NCBI GenBank assembly: GCA_028819835.1
Contig: JAPPKR010000220.1
Coordinates: 1 to 15,552 of the forward strand
Direction: 5' to 3'
DNA from: a bacterium
Lineage (GTDB): Bacteria; Actinomycetota; Acidimicrobiia; UBA5794; ZC4RG35
DNA length: 15,552 bases
Shown here: piece by piece, positions 11,823 to 15,552 of the stretch
Numbering within the stretch: position 1 is the stretch's first letter
Layout of the letters: every line of letters starts with the position of its first letter
Notes under the pieces: model-generated
Seen by the model: the letters and a program-made list of their open reading frames with translations, nothing else
Databases searched by the model: none
Told to the model about the DNA's origin: nothing
Translations under genes and position numbers: made by a program

Positions 11823-14231
11823 CTAGTGGGCGATCTCCAGCGCCGGTATCAGGCTCTTCAGGTGATCCCGACCCCAGCATTCCACACTGAGATCGGGCCT
11901 CAGCCCGCAGGTGCGCCGATCGCCGGCTCCCACGGCTATGAAGAGACCGTCCGGCACCGAGGTCTGTCCCTCGTGGTTGGCTCCACCGCACTCCACCGTT
12001 CCGTTGGCCCGCATTGCACAGGCGTGGTTCCACCCGGCGTCCACCGAGACGAACCGGCCCTGGGGAGGCGACGTCCCTGGGTGGCTGGCGCCCCAGCACT
12101 CCAGCGATTGATCCGGCCGCAGGCCGCAGCTGAAGAATCCACCGCTGGCGACCGAGGTGAAAACACCGGATGGAGGCTGGGTTTCACCATAGACATTTCG
12201 ACCCCAGCAACTCACCGTGCCGCCCTCGAGGATCCCGCAGGCGTGAAACCAACCGGTGCCGATGGAGAGGAACCTTCCCTCAGGTGGCGAGTGTGATATC
12301 GGCTGCCCGTTTCCGTCCTTTCCCCAGCAATCGACGTTTCCGTCCACGCGGATGGCACAGGTGTGCGAACCGCCGGTATTGATGGCCACGAACTCTCCTT
12401 CGGGCGGGGGCGTTCCGCCGATATCGCGTCCCCAGCACTGGATGGTCTTGTCAACGCCGATCCCACAGGCCCGGTCCCCGACGCTGACCGCCACCAGGTC
12501 GCCCCTGGGTGAGGAGTCAAAGCCCAGCCAGTCCCAGCAGACCACGATGCCGTTCATCCGAGTCCCGCAGATGCCCTTCCCCACGTCGATGGATGAGAAT
12601 CCACTGGTGAGGGGAGTGGCGCTTGCCTGGAGCTTGTATGAGTCGTCGGAAAACTCCACCACCTTCACCTCGAACGCCACGAAGGATCCCCTTCCCTCAT
12701 AGAACACCGAGAGGCGGGCCGCCCAGGAGTCTCCGACATCAAGAACAACGGCATCTTCGGACCGGGAACCGGTAGGCAGGTACACACGCTTGCAGGGCAC
12801 CACCCACGGGTTGCACAGGTCTATCTCATAGAGTTCCACGCCTTCGCGGGTGATGTTGTTGTCGTATCCCTCCTTGGCTCTTGCCCCGACCGCGATGTAT
12901 TTGTTGGAGCTAATGGGCAGAACCAGAAGTTTGTGACCGGGGCCGGATCGGGGAAGGGCAAGGGAGTATTCAGCGCTTCCTTCCTTGTGTAGGACAACCT
13001 CGGCCGGATCGAGCCACCCTGTGTGAAACAGATTGTGAGCGGGGGTCCCCACCAACCCCCGGTTCTGGGCCATGATGTCCATGCCGGTGATCAGGGGTCT
13101 CCGCGCACCCGGCGCTTCCAGGTTGTGCGGCCAGCCGAGGGTGTGGCCTATCTCGTGAGCGTAGATGCCGGTTTGGTAGATGCCCCCTCTGTCGACCCAT
13201 ACGTTCCGGTAAAGCTTGCGGTCCCGTGAATCGAACGATCCTTCATATGCCAAGCCGGCAATGCTGCCGCCCAGGGGGCTTCCAACGAAGACATGGGTAC
13301 CTTCGACGCGCTTCACGTGTCGACTGTTGTCACCGCAGCCGGCCAGAATCGCCGAGACTTCGGGGGAGGGGTCCTCTCCGTGCCGGAACCGTATCTGGTG
13401 TCGGCCTCCCGACAGCCATTCGAAATAGGGGGACACCTGGCGGTTTAGGAAGGTCGGCACATCCTCTGTGACATTGGCTCCCTCACATATCCATACGTTC
13501 CATGGGTCCTCTCCGACGGCGATGGTCTCCATAATGTGGCGACCGGGTGCGAACTCCAATACCGCCCTCAGGTCCGCTCCCCGGAGCGCCCCGGCCAGAA
13601 AGGAGGCCATGGTGTCCCTTCTCACCGTGTCCTGGGGGCAGTAGTTCGGAGGATCGTCCCTGCATCCGCGGGTGATTCCTGCGGTCAGCACTGCTTCGAC
13701 AGCTTCAAGATAGGAGGCGTCGGGGGCGATGTCGGAGAATGATGAGGCTGTGATATCTTCGGGGATGCTCAGCCGGAAGGCCCTTTGGAGGAAGACGGCC
13801 ATCTCGGATCGGAGCATGGGATCGTTGGGCCGGTAGGGTTCTCCGAGCCTGGTGTCGGAGAGACCCAGAGCTCCGATGATTTCCACATGGGGAGCGTAAG
13901 GGGCGTCTTGGGGAACATCGGTGAACACCCCCCGGTAGGACAGGGTGGTGTCGAGATCAAGGGCGCGTGCCAGGAAGATGGCGATCTCTGCCCTGGTGAC
14001 ATCCCTGTCCGGGCAGTACCGGGGACCCTCGGTGTCGCAACCGATGGTCAACCCACGGTCCACGATGAAGCGGATGTCCTCCGCGTGAGGGCCACCCGCG
14101 ACGTCGGCGAACCCCGTGTCGGTCTGCTCGGCAGGAGTGGTCTCCTGGGCCACTGCCGGTGCGGCCAGCATCACGAGCGATGCCGCCGCGAGCAGGCCCA
14201 ACCACAACCCTATGCGAGGAGCCTTCTCCAT
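11823..14231 (-). CDS. Exported SLH-repeat / metzincin-like protease / RCC1-repeat protein
   Basis: The 802-aa protein has a signal peptide (1-28, MEKAPRIGLWLGLLAAASLV..., cleavage after APAVA-Q). Three SLH-like repeats follow (about 40-92, 101-152, 165-215), with the FxDV...RYCPDRDVTRAEIAIFLARAL pattern that anchors proteins to the cell surface. The central domain (about 225-450) has the zinc motif HEIGHTLGWPH (His359, Glu360, His363, His369) and a Met-turn DIMAQ (Met387), as in metzincins, so an extracellular endopeptidase is likely. Residues about 545-795 form seven repeats of the RCC1 type. Each has a C-G/A-x-x-x-x-G-x-V-x-C-W-G core with two cysteines, except the sixth, which has CGG. 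ATG 14231 is chosen over upstream in-frame starts because the signal peptide begins there. A TATATT (14245-14250, minus strand) may be its -10. Confidence 0.9.
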   Translation of the reverse strand: MEKAPRIGLWLGLLAAASLVMLAAPAVAQETTPAEQTDTGFADVAGGPHAEDIRFIVDRGLTIGCDTEGPRYCPDRDVTRAEIAIFLARALDLDTTLSYRGVFTDVPQDAPYAPHVEIIGALGLSDTRLGEPYRPNDPMLRSEMAVFLQRAFRLSIPEDITASSFSDIAPDASYLEAVEAVLTAGITRGCRDDPPNYCPQDTVRRDTMASFLAGALRGADLRAVLEFAPGRHIMETIAVGEDPWNVWICEGANVTEDVPTFLNRQVSPYFEWLSGGRHQIRFRHGEDPSPEVSAILAGCGDNSRHVKRVEGTHVFVGSPLGGSIAGLAYEGSFDSRDRKLYRNVWVDRGGIYQTGIYAHEIGHTLGWPHNLEAPGARRPLITGMDIMAQNRGLVGTPAHNLFHTGWLDPAEVVLHKEGSAEYSLALPRSGPGHKLLVLPISSNKYIAVGARAKEGYDNNITREGVELYEIDLCNPWVVPCKRVYLPTGSRSEDAVVLDVGDSWAARLSVFYEGRGSFVAFEVKVVEFSDDSYKLQASATPLTSGFSSIDVGKGICGTRMNGIVVCWDWLGFDSSPRGDLVAVSVGDRACGIGVDKTIQCWGRDIGGTPPPEGEFVAINTGGSHTCAIRVDGNVDCWGKDGNGQPISHSPPEGRFLSIGTGWFHACGILEGGTVSCWGRNVYGETQPPSGVFTSVASGGFFSCGLRPDQSLECWGASHPGTSPPQGRFVSVDAGWNHACAMRANGTVECGGANHEGQTSVPDGLFIAVGAGDRRTCGLRPDLSVECWGRDHLKSLIPALEIAH

Positions 14232-14316
14232 GCTCACAACAGCGAATATACGAATTAGTCGGTGTGCATCGTGCGTGTTGCGGGAAAGCATCAACCGGAT
14301 CAGGCCGGCGGGCGCG

Positions 14317-15303
14317 TCAGCTGGGTTCCAGCGCCTCGGGGTTGACGACGTTCTGTGGGTTTCCCTCCAGGAAGGCGATCACATTGTCGACCGCTCCCTC
14401 GTTGAGGAGTTCTGTGCCCTCGGGCGTCTGGTCGGCCATGTGCGGGGTCAGCACCACCTGCTCACAGGAGAGGATGGGGTCGTCGGCCGGCAGGGGTTCG
14501 GTGTCGTACACGTCCAGTCCCGCTCCTCCCAGGTGCCCAGAATGCAGGGCCCGGACCAGGGCGTCGGTCTCGACCAGGGCGCCTCTGCCGCCGTTCACCA
14601 GGAACGCTCCCGGCTTCATGAGCCCTAGTTCGCGTTCGCCGATCATCCCCCGGGTCTCATCGGTCAGGGCCACGTTGAGGCTCACCACGTCGGCGGTGGC
14701 CAGTAGTTCGTCGAGTCCGAGGTAGCGGACTCCCAGGCGCCGGGCGCGTTCGGCGCTGGGATGGAACGTCCAGGCCACCACCTCCATCCCGATGGCGTTG
14801 GCCAGCCGGGCCAGTTCCGAGCCGATGGCGCCGGTGCCGATCACGCCCAGGGTCTTTCCCTGGAGGAAAACGTTTTCCATGCGGGTCCAGCGGCCCGCTT
14901 TAAGTTCGATCGTCTGGTAGGCGGTCCGCTTGGTGACGGCCAACATCAGGCCGAAGATGTGCTCGGCGACCACCGCCGCGGTCCGCCCGGGCTGGTTGCT
15001 GACGGCCACTCCCATCTCGGTCGCGGTCTGAAGGTCGATGCTGTCGGTCCCGACGGCGCACACCACTATGAGCCGGAGTGTTGTGAGGGAACGGAGTTCG
15101 TCGCCTCGCCAGGTGACGGCTCCCCGGCTGTTGATGATCACCTCCGCGTCCCTGACCCGTTCTATCTTCTGCTTATCGGTGGGGCGGTCCCCGTACACGA
15201 TCACCTCTCCGAACGGCGCCAGGCGATCGAGGTGTGGAGAACCCCGGATTTGGATGGGCTCGTCGCCGGGGACCACGATGGTGGGCCGATTGTCAAATCT
15301 CAT
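14317..15303 (-). CDS. D-isomer-specific 2-hydroxyacid dehydrogenase
   Basis: This 328-aa enzyme of the PGDH/glyoxylate-reductase superfamily interconverts a 2-oxoacid and a D-2-hydroxyacid with NAD(P)H. The N-terminal substrate half shows VCAVGTDSID. The nucleotide-binding domain has G156-T-G-A-I-G161 after GKTLGVI. The catalytic triad is present: Arg240 (NGGRGALVE), Glu269 (LDVYDTEP) and His288 (LTPHMAD). The residue after the second Rossmann strand (WTFHPSAER) is not acidic, which may permit NADP(H) (inference). Length is normal for the family. The true substrate cannot be told. Start ATG 15303 has only a weak Shine-Dalgarno. The gene is 85 bp upstream of the SLH/protease gene, on the same strand, with no evident functional link. 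Confidence 0.93.
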   Translation of the reverse strand: MRFDNRPTIVVPGDEPIQIRGSPHLDRLAPFGEVIVYGDRPTDKQKIERVRDAEVIINSRGAVTWRGDELRSLTTLRLIVVCAVGTDSIDLQTATEMGVAVSNQPGRTAAVVAEHIFGLMLAVTKRTAYQTIELKAGRWTRMENVFLQGKTLGVIGTGAIGSELARLANAIGMEVVAWTFHPSAERARRLGVRYLGLDELLATADVVSLNVALTDETRGMIGERELGLMKPGAFLVNGGRGALVETDALVRALHSGHLGGAGLDVYDTEPLPADDPILSCEQVVLTPHMADQTPEGTELLNEGAVDNVIAFLEGNPQNVVNPEALEPS

Positions 15304-15417
15304 TCTGCTATCCGCCCGTGCTCCGCTGGAATAGGGGGCCTATGGTGGCAGATTATCGGCGCCTTCACGGGTCAATAAGTGCCACTGGTGGGAGGCGACA
15401 TCTATAGGCTTCCCATC

Positions 15418-15534
15418 GTGAGCGTACCTGAAAGCACCGCAAACGACGAGGGTTCCCCGGCGGGAGTGACCCTCAGGGGACCGCTGCGGGAAGCCATGGA
15501 AGTGATGGCGATCACTGAAAGTGCTCACACCTGA
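15418..15534 (+). pseudogene. Short ORF, possibly a gene start cut by an insertion sequence
   Basis: GTG 15418 opens a 38-aa frame (MSVPESTANDEGSPAGVTLR, then GPLREAMEVMAI) that ends at TGA 15532-15534, inside the 13-bp direct repeats at the window edge. The composition (GC-rich third positions, plausible N-terminal protein sequence) looks coding up to about 15510. The last residues (TESAHT) are specified by the repeat DNA. A TATAGG (15403-15408) could be a -10 for a near-leaderless start. I do not recognise the protein. It may be the first 30 codons of a gene interrupted at about 15503-15510, or chance. Confidence 0.3.
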
Positions 15535-15545
15535 TCACTGAAAGT
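15510..15545. mobile_element. 13-bp direct repeats at the window edge, possible IS (IS21-like) terminus
   Basis: GATCACTGAAAGT occurs exactly twice, at 15510-15522 and 15533-15545, with a 23-bp period; GCTCACACCT fills the gap. Multiple short direct repeats near the tip are typical of IS21-family ends, where the transposase binds. The element itself would extend to the right of the window, so the assignment is tentative. Confidence 0.45.
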
Positions 15546-15552
15546 ACCCAGT

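Noticed and set aside
14232..14294. Longer N-terminus of the SLH/metalloprotease protein
   Set aside because: The signal peptide begins at ATG 14231; the extension would bury it and covers the likely -10 box.

Overview
The window is GC-rich, densely packed bacterial DNA that most resembles an actinobacterium (Actinomycetota). An Acidimicrobiia-like lineage is my best guess. The evidence is high third-position GC, frequent GTG starts and ATGA/GTGA gene overlaps, tRNA genes without an encoded CCA, PspC-domain histidine kinases, and SLH-like repeats with the 'YCPDRDVTRAE...FLARAL' style. The lineage is an inference; no rRNA is present.

Layout. 1-592: 5' part of ispH on the minus strand (isoprenoid synthesis), divergent from der (ribosome-assembly GTPase, 741-2060). 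der overlaps a 54-aa single-span membrane protein, and a NUDIX hydrolase follows. 2846-3054: two divergent tRNA genes, Pro(GGG) and a CAU tRNA that looks like Ile2. 3055-4278: a small island-like segment carrying one polytopic membrane protein, closed by a second, decayed copy of the 3' half of the CAU tRNA. This is the signature of an element integrated at the tRNA that has lost its integrase. 4346-5725: a GNAT acetyltransferase converging on a translationally coupled nitroreductase/DUF6092 pair.

5794-6342 is the most striking locus. It encodes an AhpD/carboxymuconolactone-decarboxylase-like protein whose frame is interrupted by TGA exactly where the second cysteine of the CxxC centre should be (C-H-Y-TGA). 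The frame continues intact afterwards, and a 7-bp hairpin with a GGTCT loop lies downstream at the same distance as in the E. coli fdhF SECIS element. I read this as a selenoprotein (C80/U83).

6385-10178: an envelope-stress module. On the minus strand are a PspC-LiaF-like membrane protein and a small coupled two-span protein. Divergently on the plus strand are a PspC-domain histidine kinase and its coupled LuxR/NarL-type response regulator. The divergent spacer holds two matching palindromes 22 bp apart, a plausible operator for the regulator. 10325-11746: a dihydropyrimidinase/hydantoinase-family amidohydrolase. 11823-14231 (minus): an exported protein with SLH-like repeats, a metzincin-type zinc protease centre and seven RCC1-like repeats. 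14317-15303 (minus): a D-2-hydroxyacid dehydrogenase. 15418-15552: a short ORF running into 13-bp direct repeats that look like the edge of an insertion sequence, possibly IS21-like, lying beyond the window.

No selenocysteine machinery (selA, selB, selC, selD), integrase, CRISPR array or transposase gene is visible here.
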